IMG/VR virus record: IMGVR_UViG_3300020202_000041
Location: 1-42,625 of that record
Length of the DNA: 42,625 nt
Source of the DNA: a virus
Strand: one strand, 5' to 3'
Part shown: positions 19,385-27,500 of the stretch, piece by piece
How positions within the stretch are numbered: the stretch's first letter is position 1
Layout: each line of letters starts with the position of its first letter
The notes under the pieces: model-generated
What the model was told of the DNA's origin: nothing
Database searches by the model: none
What the model saw: only the letters and a program-made list of their open reading frames with translations
Translations under genes and position numbers: made by a program

Positions 19385-19531
19385 CCTTGAACTCCCTGGG
19401 ATCTCGCCAGGAGTTCAGAAAGGATTTCTACTGCGGCCACAAGATCTGAGCTGGCCGGACGAGCAGTTAATTTTCGTAAACTCATCAAGCTGAGCGACGA
19501 CTTTCCCGATAGATACGGCAGGGGGTCGACA
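19385..19531. other. Spacer upstream of the lipoprotein gene
   Basis: No gene is supported here. The strand direction suggests it carries the promoter of the rightward lipoprotein gene; an AT-rich TTAATTTTCGTAAAC patch at about 19467-19481 is the best candidate region, but I cannot assign boxes with confidence. AGGGGG (19519-19525 region) serves as ribosome-binding site for the gene at 19532. Confidence 0.4.
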
Positions 19532-20176
19532 ATGCACCGCTGGCTCATCATTGCTTTGCCGCTACTGGTTGGATGCAAGAGTCTTAATGACGGGCTGGTG
19601 CGGGCGTTTGGCCCGAACGGAAGAGACCGCATGTACGTCCGAGCCTATGTGAGCGCGTTCACCGACGAGAAATACACCGCCGATCTGGCAGCAAAGCCAA
19701 CCCTGAATTTTCGTTATACTGAGTCAGACGACATCAAGTTTGTGAGCGAGAATCAGGAGATCACGCGCGCATGTAAAGACGCCGCAGCAGAGATGGGCTA
19801 CAAGGTTGAGTTCAACAAGCCCGACTGTACCGACTGCCTCGACGTGTACCTCACGCATCGATACAAGTTCGAGGTTGTAAAGGGCACGCCACAGGCGTTT
19901 TGCTCCACGATTGCAAACTCATACACATTCATGGCGCAGACCTACTGCTCCTCATGGGTTCCGGAGCATGCGGTAAATAGTCGGTGGGTCGCGCTCGGTT
20001 TCTACTCAAAGAAGGAGAAGCGCCCGATCCACAAAGTGCTTTCCTACTCCGAAGGATCGATTAGATCTGTGATCAGAGTTGCGCGAGAGCTTTGCATGGC
20101 CGGTCTGATGGACTTCCCAGAGCGCTTCGAGGAGAACGAACACACGGTCGAGTACGGCGCCCAGGCTAGAAAATAG
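19532..20176 (+). CDS. Predicted lipoprotein next to the immunity region (214 aa)
   Basis: MHRWLIIALPLLVGCKSLND is a lipoprotein signal with lipobox LVGC and acylated Cys15. The mature domain of about 200 residues has several cysteines (ACKDAA, CTDCL, FCSTI, YCSSW) likely forming disulfides in the periplasm. AGGGGG lies about 7 bases before ATG 19532. It is transcribed in the same direction as the repressor, opposite to the late genes, and ends 1 base from the convergent amidase gene. The pattern is that of a lysogenic-conversion or superinfection-exclusion gene, but the family is not recognised. Confidence 0.8.
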   Translation: MHRWLIIALPLLVGCKSLNDGLVRAFGPNGRDRMYVRAYVSAFTDEKYTADLAAKPTLNFRYTESDDIKFVSENQEITRACKDAAAEMGYKVEFNKPDCTDCLDVYLTHRYKFEVVKGTPQAFCSTIANSYTFMAQTYCSSWVPEHAVNSRWVALGFYSKKEKRPIHKVLSYSEGSIRSVIRVARELCMAGLMDFPERFEENEHTVEYGAQARK

Positions 20177-20177
20177 A

Positions 20178-21011
20178 TCAGCCTTCTGCGTACTTCTTTT
20201 TGAGGAGTGCGCGGAGTTCATTCATCGTCATCGAAAGAGCGGCGCCGGGATCGTTCTTCCGCCACCGACCGATGCCCAGAGGCCCAGCGACTTCGTCGTG
20301 TCCAAGGCAATGATCAAAGCTGAAGACCTCGGGCGCTTGGCGCTTGAGCCAGATCAGGAACTCGATGAGCGTCTTTTCTTGTGCCGGCGTGTATTTCTCA
20401 TACCAGCCCTTAAGCTGGTTCTCTCGGCCAGGAGTGAAGCGGACTTCATCGGCTTTGAGATACGTCCCGAACCACGTCTTGAACGTTCCGTTGGTGACAG
20501 AAGTCACGCGGCCCGCGTTGTTGATCTCAATCCCGATCAGGTCGTCGGACACAGCGCCCGTGAGCGTCTTCCAGGCGGACTCGCCAGCGTGGTAGCCCCA
20601 TCTTGAGATCGGGTGCGCCTGTACCATCGTGCCGTCTTTCTGAATGCACGTGAAGCAATAGCCGTTTTTGATTCCGCCATCGATGGTCTTCGCAGCTCCG
20701 TCTCGGCCCGCGGTAAAATGGACGACAGCACCCAGGGGCCAGCCCTTGGCGTACTTCCCCTTGGTCTTCATCTCGCGCACGTGGCGGATGGCCTTGGGAT
20801 ACCAGTCGAGTCTCGCGCCCATCTGGCCTTGCGGCACTTCGATTTTCGGCTCTTCCTTCTTGATTCCCTCGATCACCGAGCCGCCAAGAGCTTGAGTCAG
20901 AACCGAGGTCTGCTCCATGGCAAGCTTCTTCACCTTGGGATCGGTCGCCACTTTCTCGATCTCTTTTGAGTACCAGCGCGCCTCGTAGAGCTTCTCTCTC
21001 ATCTTGTCCAT
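20178..21011 (-). CDS. Endolysin: N-acetylmuramoyl-L-alanine amidase (Amidase_2/PGRP)
   Basis: The 277-residue protein cuts the amide bond between MurNAc and the peptide stem. Zinc ligands are visible as H98 (AVVHFTAG), H238 (LGHDEVAG) and D254 (KNDPG); other core pieces are WGYHAGESAW (138-147) and GIEINNAG (160-167). An N-terminal extension of about 65 residues is helical and not a signal peptide. AAGGA stands 5 bases before ATG 21011. It is the last gene of the late operon, after holin-like and spanin genes. Confidence 0.93.
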   Translation of the reverse strand: MDKMREKLYEARWYSKEIEKVATDPKVKKLAMEQTSVLTQALGGSVIEGIKKEEPKIEVPQGQMGARLDWYPKAIRHVREMKTKGKYAKGWPLGAVVHFTAGRDGAAKTIDGGIKNGYCFTCIQKDGTMVQAHPISRWGYHAGESAWKTLTGAVSDDLIGIEINNAGRVTSVTNGTFKTWFGTYLKADEVRFTPGRENQLKGWYEKYTPAQEKTLIEFLIWLKRQAPEVFSFDHCLGHDEVAGPLGIGRWRKNDPGAALSMTMNELRALLKKKYAEG

Positions 21012-21012
21012 G

Positions 21013-21318
21013 TCAGTCCTTCCACTTCTCGCACTTCCACGAGAGTTCGGTCAGTTCCTTGAGGTGCGCCTTCAATTCATCCCGGGTCGTGCAGACGAAC
21101 TCGTCAAACACAGGGAGCGAGCACGAGATGAAGACGTTGTTTCGAACGATGGTTTGGGTCTTCGAATCGGCCGCGAAGATCTTGGCTTTGAAGCTCAGGT
21201 CAGGTGCGCCTGGTGCCTTCTGGGGACACCCGGCCATGTTCAAACTACCGAGGCCGATCACAATCAGAAGAAGGGTTTGCGAGCTTCTCAAGCTCACACG
21301 CAGCTTTGGCTTTCGCAT
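21013..21318 (-). CDS. Outer-membrane spanin (o-spanin, Rz1-like lipoprotein)
   Basis: Starting at ATG 21318, the 101-residue product has a lipoprotein signal (MRKPKLRVSLRSSQTLLLIV) ending in MAGC, followed by a mature part beginning PQKAPGAP. The gene starts inside the inner-spanin gene in another frame and overlaps it by 74 bases, the classic overlapped Rz/Rz1 layout. A longer upstream frame is not needed. It would bridge to the inner spanin and fuse membranes at lysis. Confidence 0.8.
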   Translation of the reverse strand: MRKPKLRVSLRSSQTLLLIVIGLGSLNMAGCPQKAPGAPDLSFKAKIFAADSKTQTIVRNNVFISCSLPVFDEFVCTTRDELKAHLKELTELSWKCEKWKD

Positions 21319-21526
21319 CCAGGCGCTCCTTGTCGTCCACAATCTCATTGGCCTTCTTGATCTTCTCGGCCGCCTCGTCGAGCTTCTTCTTCAGCTTGTC
21401 GGTCTCAATCTTCGCAAGCCACCCTTTGACGAGCGAGATCAGTCCCGTGACAAGCGAGAAGATGGCTCTCAGATTGGCGAGAGCCATGAAGCCGATCTTG
21501 ATGTAGCCCCAGATGGCAGCGATCAT
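21245..21526 (-). CDS. Inner-membrane spanin-like protein (Rz-like, 93 aa)
   Basis: Residues 1-38 are hydrophobic (MIAAIWGYIKIGFMALANLR, then FSLVTGLISLVKGWL), followed by a strong periplasmic coiled coil (KLKKKLDEAAEKIKKANEIV) and a short tail. This is the i-spanin plan, and an Rz1-like lipoprotein gene overlaps its 3' part. The start overlaps the upstream gene stop by 4 bases. A two-segment membrane part could alternatively mean a holin. Confidence 0.72.
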   Translation of the reverse strand: MIAAIWGYIKIGFMALANLRAIFSLVTGLISLVKGWLAKIETDKLKKKLDEAAEKIKKANEIVDDKERLDAKAKAACELEKLANPSSDCDRPR

Positions 21527-21795
21527 GCCGCCGCGACCTTCTTCGCCGCGATCACAAGAGCCGTGATGAGCTGGACCGCTTCGTCAAGCGAGAGATCTTT
21601 CCCTTCTTCCACGATCTCGCCAAAGCCCGTGAAGCCCTTAATCAAGACACTCTGCTTTTGCAGAAGGTCCATCACGACAGCCGTGTCAGCGAAGTCGATC
21701 TTCCCATCTTTCATGGCGGCCTTGCCGGCCATCGCCACAAGCTCTAATGCTGCGACAAGCTCCATGATCTGCTGAGTACCTTTGCTCTCTGCCAT
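21523..21795 (-). CDS. Lysis-cassette protein of unknown role (90 aa)
   Basis: The 90-residue protein starts MAESKGTQQIMELVAALELV and alternates helical segments, the last being hydrophobic (LITALVIAAKKVAAA). AAGGAGAAGGCAG precedes ATG 21795. It is embedded between a holin-like gene and the spanins, so a lysis or virion-release role is likely, but no family is firmly recognised. Confidence 0.68.
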   Translation of the reverse strand: MAESKGTQQIMELVAALELVAMAGKAAMKDGKIDFADTAVVMDLLQKQSVLIKGFTGFGEIVEEGKDLSLDEAVQLITALVIAAKKVAAA

Positions 21796-21810
21796 CTGCC
21801 TTCTCCTTGG

Positions 21811-22098
21811 TTACTTGGACTTATCCGTGGTCTGCTTTAGGATCCCTTTGAGTTCGGCGAGCATCTCTCTGAGGCGTGCGATCTCTTCAAAGATCCGTGA
21901 GTCGAGGTGCTCGTGCTTGGTGCGGATCTCGGCTTGGCCGACCTTGAGGGCGTCGATCTGGGATTGCTTGGCTTCAGATCTCTGCTCATCGACCTTTTCG
22001 ATGTAGTTCACACGGCCTTCCAGCCTGATCAGCCAGATGACCCCACCGAGAGCCGGAAGGCCGAGCGTGACCAGGAGTCCGAGAGTTTGTTGATCCAC
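21811..22098 (-). CDS. Holin-like membrane protein (95 aa)
   Basis: One N-terminal hydrophobic helix (LGLLVTLGLPALGGVIWLIR) is followed by a long charged coiled coil (YIEKVDEQRSEAKQ; FEEIARLREMLAELKGILKQ). It begins with GTG 22098 after GGAAGGG. Single-TM proteins with a cytoplasmic or periplasmic coil occur as holins or antiholins in such cassettes. It is the first gene of the lysis group, following an 87-base space after the fibre-associated gene. Confidence 0.65.
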   Translation of the reverse strand: MDQQTLGLLVTLGLPALGGVIWLIRLEGRVNYIEKVDEQRSEAKQSQIDALKVGQAEIRTKHEHLDSRIFEEIARLREMLAELKGILKQTTDKSK

Positions 22099-22185
22099 GC
22101 ATACCCTTCCGAGACTCCTACCGAGAGACCCCTGCTTTCTGTTCTACCGATCGCCTACGGGAGCTTTCCAACTACCTTTGGACAT

Positions 22186-22653
22186 TCAGCCTTTGAGCAC
22201 TTCAGGCCAGACAGCCTTGAGTTCCTCGGGTGTTTTCGCAGTGAAGATCCTTGGATCCTCGGTTGCGTTCCGGAGCGCCGCCTTCTTGTCCGCAATTTGC
22301 TTCTTCTTGGCGTTATCGCCGACCTCGTCAGCCCGCAGGTATTCTTCGTCAAGCTTAGCCAAGATTGGGGCGCGGGCTTCCCGGATCTTCTGCTGCCAGA
22401 TCTCAACCGCTTTCGGCATGTCGCAACCGACTGTCGGGCCGGTCTGCCGCCAAGCGTTTCGAAAGGTCCGGTCGCTTGGAACAGCCGTGTGCTCAACAAC
22501 CTGCACGCTGGCTGCATTCGCCGGGACGTCCTTTGCGAGCGCCCTTTGCAGAGCTTGCTCTGCGGTAAAGTCTTTCGGGTCGTCGCGGCTTATTACTGGC
22601 ACACAGACTGAGAGACCGCCATCGGGGCGCGTGTAAATGATCACCTTGGCCAT
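22186..22653 (-). CDS. Tail-fibre-associated protein, possibly assembly chaperone (155 aa)
   Basis: The protein starts MAKVIIYTRPDGGLSVCVPV at ATG 22653, with GGAG 7 bases upstream and a one-base overlap with the fibre stop (TGATG). The middle has a segment CDMPKAVEIWQQKIREAR and the remainder is helical. Proteins with this MAKVIIYTRPDGG-type start commonly follow tail-fibre genes in podoviruses. A chaperone role is inferred from position. Confidence 0.68.
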   Translation of the reverse strand: MAKVIIYTRPDGGLSVCVPVISRDDPKDFTAEQALQRALAKDVPANAASVQVVEHTAVPSDRTFRNAWRQTGPTVGCDMPKAVEIWQQKIREARAPILAKLDEEYLRADEVGDNAKKKQIADKKAALRNATEDPRIFTAKTPEELKAVWPEVLKG

Positions 22654-24479
22654 CACTGATCTCCAAACGCGATAAAGCTCATAAAGTTGACATCGGCCGC
22701 AGTGTTGTCGTGCCTAAAGCCCCTGAGCGGAATGGTGCTCCCACTCAAGGAACCTGCGACGCCGGCCACGCAAGCGAAGTGACTGACGGCACTAGGCTCG
22801 TTGGTGGCAACCGCAACCGAGTAGTTCCCGTTTGAAAAGTTGGTAGTGAGATTCACCGTGTAGATTCCAACCCCGCCGTCGGTGATGGACGAGACGTTGA
22901 AGGATCCAGAGACAATCGTGGGCGTGCCTGCAGTCCCATCAAACGAGCCCCACACCTTGGCAGCGGACTGGTGAAACTTCTGACGCCCAGGGGTGACGAC
23001 TCGATTGGTGGCGGATCCCGCCTCTTGCTCAGCCTGGCTTGCGGCGGCTCCGGCAATGATGTTCTCGACCGTTGCCTTATTCAGCGCCGACTCGCTCGTG
23101 TCATGAATGAGCAGTGTGTCGTCGGTCGCAACCGAAGTCTCGGCCGTGTGTCCCGTGACGGCAGTGGCCGCGAGCTTCGAGTTGGTGATCGCACCATCGG
23201 CAACTGAACCGAAGTCCATCGCCGACCAATCATCGGGTGCCGCATCCGTGTCAGCGGCGAGCTGAAAGCCCGTCCCGGCTGCGGACAGCGCCTTGCTCGT
23301 CGCGCCCATGATCGTGTCGGTCCCGGCGCGATTCACCGTCAGCGTATTTCCTGCGGTTTTGAGCAGGAATGCGATGTTGAACGGGGGCGTGAGGCCTGAC
23401 ATCTGAGGCAGCGTCACCGAGATCGCACCACCCGAGGTGTCGAAGACAAAGAGCTTTCCGTTGTCGGAACTCGTAATCGTCACAGGCGAGTCGGCCGACG
23501 TCTTGTAGACCACATCTCGGAAGAAAGCTGAGTTCAGCTGAGATGCTGCCGAAGCAGCGCTTGCGGCTGCGTCCTGAGCGTACTTCTTCGCCGAATACTC
23601 CGCATTGTCGACGGTACCCGAGGTGTAGTTCGCCCAGTCTTTTGCAGATCCGCCGCTTGCGGCCCCTCGGGTCTGCGTGCCCTTAGCCCATTCCTTGGCT
23701 GAGTAGTCGGAGCCATCGACCGTGGCCGTGGTCTTGGTTGCCCAGTCTTTGGCGTTACCAGCGGACGGCCCGCCGGTACCACCGATTGCGTGAGCCTTGG
23801 CAGACCACTCTGCGCCTTCGACTGCCGCGGAAGTCTTTGACGCCCAGTCAGACGAGAGTGTCGCCGAGGTTGCTGCATTCGTGGCCGATGTCGAAGCGTT
23901 GTTGGCATACGTCTGAGCGTTGGAGATCTCCGTCGCCGTAGGCCATGTGCTCGCAGCAGCCCAGCCCGTGCCGTCAGTATTGGTCGTCGGACATTTGCTC
24001 GCGGCCCCCACAACACCAGTCGGCAACACCGGATCAAAGCTCGATGAGGTGTACGTCTCGGGCAGCCTGACGGATCGGTTGATCTCATCTTGCTGCTGCT
24101 GATCGATCATCACCTCTTTGTCGAACTCATCCTCATGACTCTCGGGATAGAACTCGCCCTGGTTTCGGATGTCGGTCTCTTGCTTGAGAGACCGCACGCG
24201 GCGAATGACGATGACATAGCCAGTTTTGAGATCGCCATCGGCATCAAGCCAACTTTGGCCAGAGTTGACCAAGACCACGGTCCCACCGCTTGGCTCGCCT
24301 GCTCCCGTGACCGTGTAGTCGGTCGTGAGAGTCAGCGTGGTTTCAACCGGCGGGGTGGCGTTTGATCTGACGGTGACCCGAAGGTCAGAGTCCGAAAAGA
24401 TCGGGAAGGTATAGGAGTAGGTGTCGACGGCACCATTCCCCGTGTAGCTCACGCGACTCGTCGTGGACGTCAATGACAT
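22653..24479 (-). CDS. Tail fibre protein with T7 gp17-like N-terminus (608 aa)
   Basis: Residues 1-140 match the T7-type fibre attachment domain (SRVSYTGNGAVDTYSYTFPI ... INRSVRLPE), which anchors the fibre to the tail. The shaft contains three repeats of the form DWAxKTxxxVxGxxYSAKxxA at 211-231, 245-265 and 281-301. The C-terminal part (about 480-608) is beta-rich and probably binds the receptor. ATG 24479 is preceded by AGGGG, which is buried in a hairpin (24489-24514). This protein should define host range. Confidence 0.9.
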   Translation of the reverse strand: MSLTSTTSRVSYTGNGAVDTYSYTFPIFSDSDLRVTVRSNATPPVETTLTLTTDYTVTGAGEPSGGTVVLVNSGQSWLDADGDLKTGYVIVIRRVRSLKQETDIRNQGEFYPESHEDEFDKEVMIDQQQQDEINRSVRLPETYTSSSFDPVLPTGVVGAASKCPTTNTDGTGWAAASTWPTATEISNAQTYANNASTSATNAATSATLSSDWASKTSAAVEGAEWSAKAHAIGGTGGPSAGNAKDWATKTTATVDGSDYSAKEWAKGTQTRGAASGGSAKDWANYTSGTVDNAEYSAKKYAQDAAASAASAASQLNSAFFRDVVYKTSADSPVTITSSDNGKLFVFDTSGGAISVTLPQMSGLTPPFNIAFLLKTAGNTLTVNRAGTDTIMGATSKALSAAGTGFQLAADTDAAPDDWSAMDFGSVADGAITNSKLAATAVTGHTAETSVATDDTLLIHDTSESALNKATVENIIAGAAASQAEQEAGSATNRVVTPGRQKFHQSAAKVWGSFDGTAGTPTIVSGSFNVSSITDGGVGIYTVNLTTNFSNGNYSVAVATNEPSAVSHFACVAGVAGSLSGSTIPLRGFRHDNTAADVNFMSFIAFGDQ

Positions 24480-24488
24480 CTAGATTTT

Positions 24489-24514
24489 CCCCTATAGAAC
24501 GCATCCTATAGGGG
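24489..24514 (-). promoter_or_regulatory. Hairpin covering the tail-fibre ribosome-binding site
   Basis: CCCCTATAG (24489-24497) and CTATAGGGG (24506-24514) form a perfect 9-bp stem with an 8-base loop. In the fibre mRNA the distal arm carries AGGGG, the Shine-Dalgarno sequence 8-9 bases before the ATG. The hairpin could limit translation or serve as a ribonuclease processing site. Confidence 0.65.
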
Positions 24515-24520
24515 GTTCTC

Positions 24521-24540
24521 AAAACACCCGAGAATCGGGG
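24521..24540 (-). terminator. Putative intrinsic terminator after the giant virion gene
   Basis: On the minus strand CCCGA-TTC-TCGGG is followed by TGTTTTG, directly after the 2,098-codon gene stop. The stem is short (5-6 bp) but GC-rich and the T-rich tail is in the right place. It would reduce, not fully stop, read-through into the tail-fibre and lysis genes. Confidence 0.6.
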
Positions 24541-27500
24541 CTATCTATTGGGCCCCCCAGCCTTGCCAGTGACTAGACCTCTGGCGAAGTCGACTGGTCC
24601 CGTGGGCTCAGCCTTTCCTTCGCTCACATCGGCGAGGTATCCCAAGGGTTTTCCAAGAGGTGCGACGGGTACCCCAGAGAGCATGCCCACAGCCGTCAAG
24701 GTGTCACGGATGGCGCGCTTCTTTGAGCCCTCACCTTCGACCGCCTTATAGACCGAGTATGGTGCCGACGTCGTACTCTCAAGCATCGAGATCGCAGGCG
24801 ATGTTGAGATCCGGTCGTCATACTGCTTGTCGTTGAAGCGATTCACGGCTGCGTTTACGAGCGGCCCCACCGCAGGAACCAAAGCCGTGGCCGTTCGGTA
24901 TTGGCTTCCGAAGAACATCGACATCAGATCATCCAGGTACTCGTCGTCATCGTCTTCGTCGATCCCGCCAGCCATGGCTTTGACGATCAACTCCGACAGG
25001 AACGCCGGGATCGCAAATCCGAAGACGTAGACGTAGAGCAGTCTTCCCATACCCTTCTTCAACCCCAGATCCCGCTGCACCTTAACGAACTCGGTGCCGT
25101 AGAGGTTTGCGAGCATGTTGAAGTAGGAATAGAACATGGTGAAGAGCCGGAAGAATGGTGCCCCCGTCTCGAGACGTGAGACGTCCTCAGGATTCATCGA
25201 GCCTTGCGTTTGTCTCACCGCTGCGTCGGCAGCTCTGACGGCGTCCTTCTCGGAGCCCCCTTCTTCAATCGCCTGCTCGTAGGCCCCGATCCAGACCACC
25301 TGATCGACCACGTTCTGTGTTCCGGTCTGAAGGAAGTACCCGTGCTTTTGGGTGAACGCCCGAAGCTCCTCGTACTTTGAGGGGTTGAGCAGGATGTCAT
25401 CAATGTGCATCTGGATCTCTTGAGCACTCGAGCCAAGCCGGGTCTGCATCATCTCGGACTTCTCCGAGATCATCTCGGCCGTTGCTTGGGGTGCTTTCAC
25501 ATAGGCCCAGAGAGCGTTTCTCAAATGCCTCGGCTTCACCTTAACCGCGGCGACCGATACGCCCGTGAGCTGCTGCATGGCGTTTGTCACACCTGCGAAC
25601 ATGACGTTCAGGCCCGCGCGGGTGCGAATGGCCTTTGCCACCCGGTCGACGAACTTCCCGCCCTTGCCTTGCATTTGTCCCGTGACCTTCTGCTGGGCCG
25701 TGCGCTGAAGCCAGGGCGTGAGCATGTCGCTTGCCACGCCTGGGTCGAACTCGTTGAGCTTGGCTCTGACACCACGGTCGGTGACGATGCGAGCTGCGTC
25801 CTTGACTGCGGGCTCGATGTGAACGAAGCGCAGGACCTTGTCGATGTGCATCGGGACCAAGGAGAGATCGAGAGAGAGGGCCGCTCGGTAGTTCTCCACC
25901 CGTGACTTCGTGAAGCCGCGGCCCGTGGTCGGGAACATGAAGGAGTTTCCGCCCTGCTCGAGGGCCTCTCTCTCTCGATGCAGCTCCTGGTCCTGGACCA
26001 GAAACGGGTCAGTCACCGCAGGGAAGTAGCCCCCCCGGTACACTCCAAACGGTGTGACCACTTCTTGAGCTGTAACCTCGTTGAAATAGTAGCCGTACAT
26101 GCGCTTGTGGGCGCGCTGTGCCTCGGGCTTGATCGAATCCATCAGATCCCACACGCCCTGCACGAAGTCCCAATCGGCTTTAGTCAAGACACCTTCGCGG
26201 TGCAATCGCGCAATGAACTGGTTCCATCTTCCGCGGTAGACCATGCCCTCAGCGTCGAGCGCACCCCAGCCGCGTCCCATCAAGAGCTTGTCGAAGTTGG
26301 AGTCGTTACCGGTATGCAGGAGAGCCCCTAGAAGCTCGCGCTTCCCGCCGAAGGTGTAGCCCAGCTCGGGTGCCTGGATGGGTTTCTGGTCGATCGACTT
26401 CTCGATGGGTTTGACGATGTCGTTCAGGTACTTCTCCAGTACCTCACGCTTTGCAATGCGGTATCGGTTGGCAGCCTCAAGCACTGGTTCGACGATGTAG
26501 CGGGTGAATACACCTCGGCCGCCGTCGATGGCTTCTGCCCAGTGTTCAACTCTTCGTCCCGAAGCTCGGGCGCCGAGGAGCTGAACCTTCGTCTTATCCC
26601 ACTCGGTCGCGGCCCGGTCGTAACCTGCGCGGTTGCCGGGCTTTGAGACTTCTTCCAGGCGGACCGTCAATTCTTCTTTGACCTCTTCCCTGTCGCGCAT
26701 GACGCCATCGATCTCCATCTGGCGGACACTCTTCGACAGCTCCCAAATGGCAGAGACGGTGTCATCCATCGCCACGAAGTCGTCGTAGGACACCTCTTTG
26801 TAGGGCCCAGCTCTCTCCGTGCCTGACTGGATCAAGGCCTCAAGCGTTGCATGCGTCTCGGGGTCGTAGAGGCGGACTTGCTCGAGGTACTGAGCTGCGG
26901 TCCTCTCGGCCTTCCCAATCCCGAATTGCGAAAGGATCGCGCGTGCGGCGTTCACGAGATCCACGTCGCGGCTCTTGGCGAGAGCCTCGTCTTTCTTCGC
27001 AAGGCGCTTGTAGAACTCAAGCCGCTTCTCGACCATCTCCTGGGCTGCCACCGCTGCTCGATACAGCTCGTGGTTTAATAGCTCGCGGCGCTTTGCCTCG
27101 AATGCGCCCTCAATGTCACCTTGGGTGAGGAGCCTTGCTGCCTCGTTTGCGGCCTTCACCTCAGCGCGCTCGAAGACATAGGGTTTTATCTCGCGGACCT
27201 TCTTTCCACCGATCAGGGCCTGGGCCTGCTCGCGCACAGCCTTCTCGGTGGGCACCCTTCGCGCAACCTTGCGCATGACCTTCTTGAGTCCAGGTAGGTT
27301 GTGCTTGGCCAAAAACTCCAGCTCCATGCGGAGAAGCTTTGCGCGAGAGTCGTTGTGAATGCTCTCGAGCGCTGCTTGGGAGAGCCCCTGCTGGAGAAGA
27401 CCCGGGTACTTGTCCTGGATCTCAGCCTCAACTTCGCGCTCGACCACGACGTCGATCTCTTCGACTTTGGTGAGCGCTTGCATCATCTCATCGCCCGTCT

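Noticed and set aside
22653-24479. Diversity-generating retroelement, expected because the head genes resemble phage BPP-1
   Set aside because: No reverse transcriptase gene and no template/variable repeat pair was seen; the fibre C-terminus shows no adenine-directed repeat partner.
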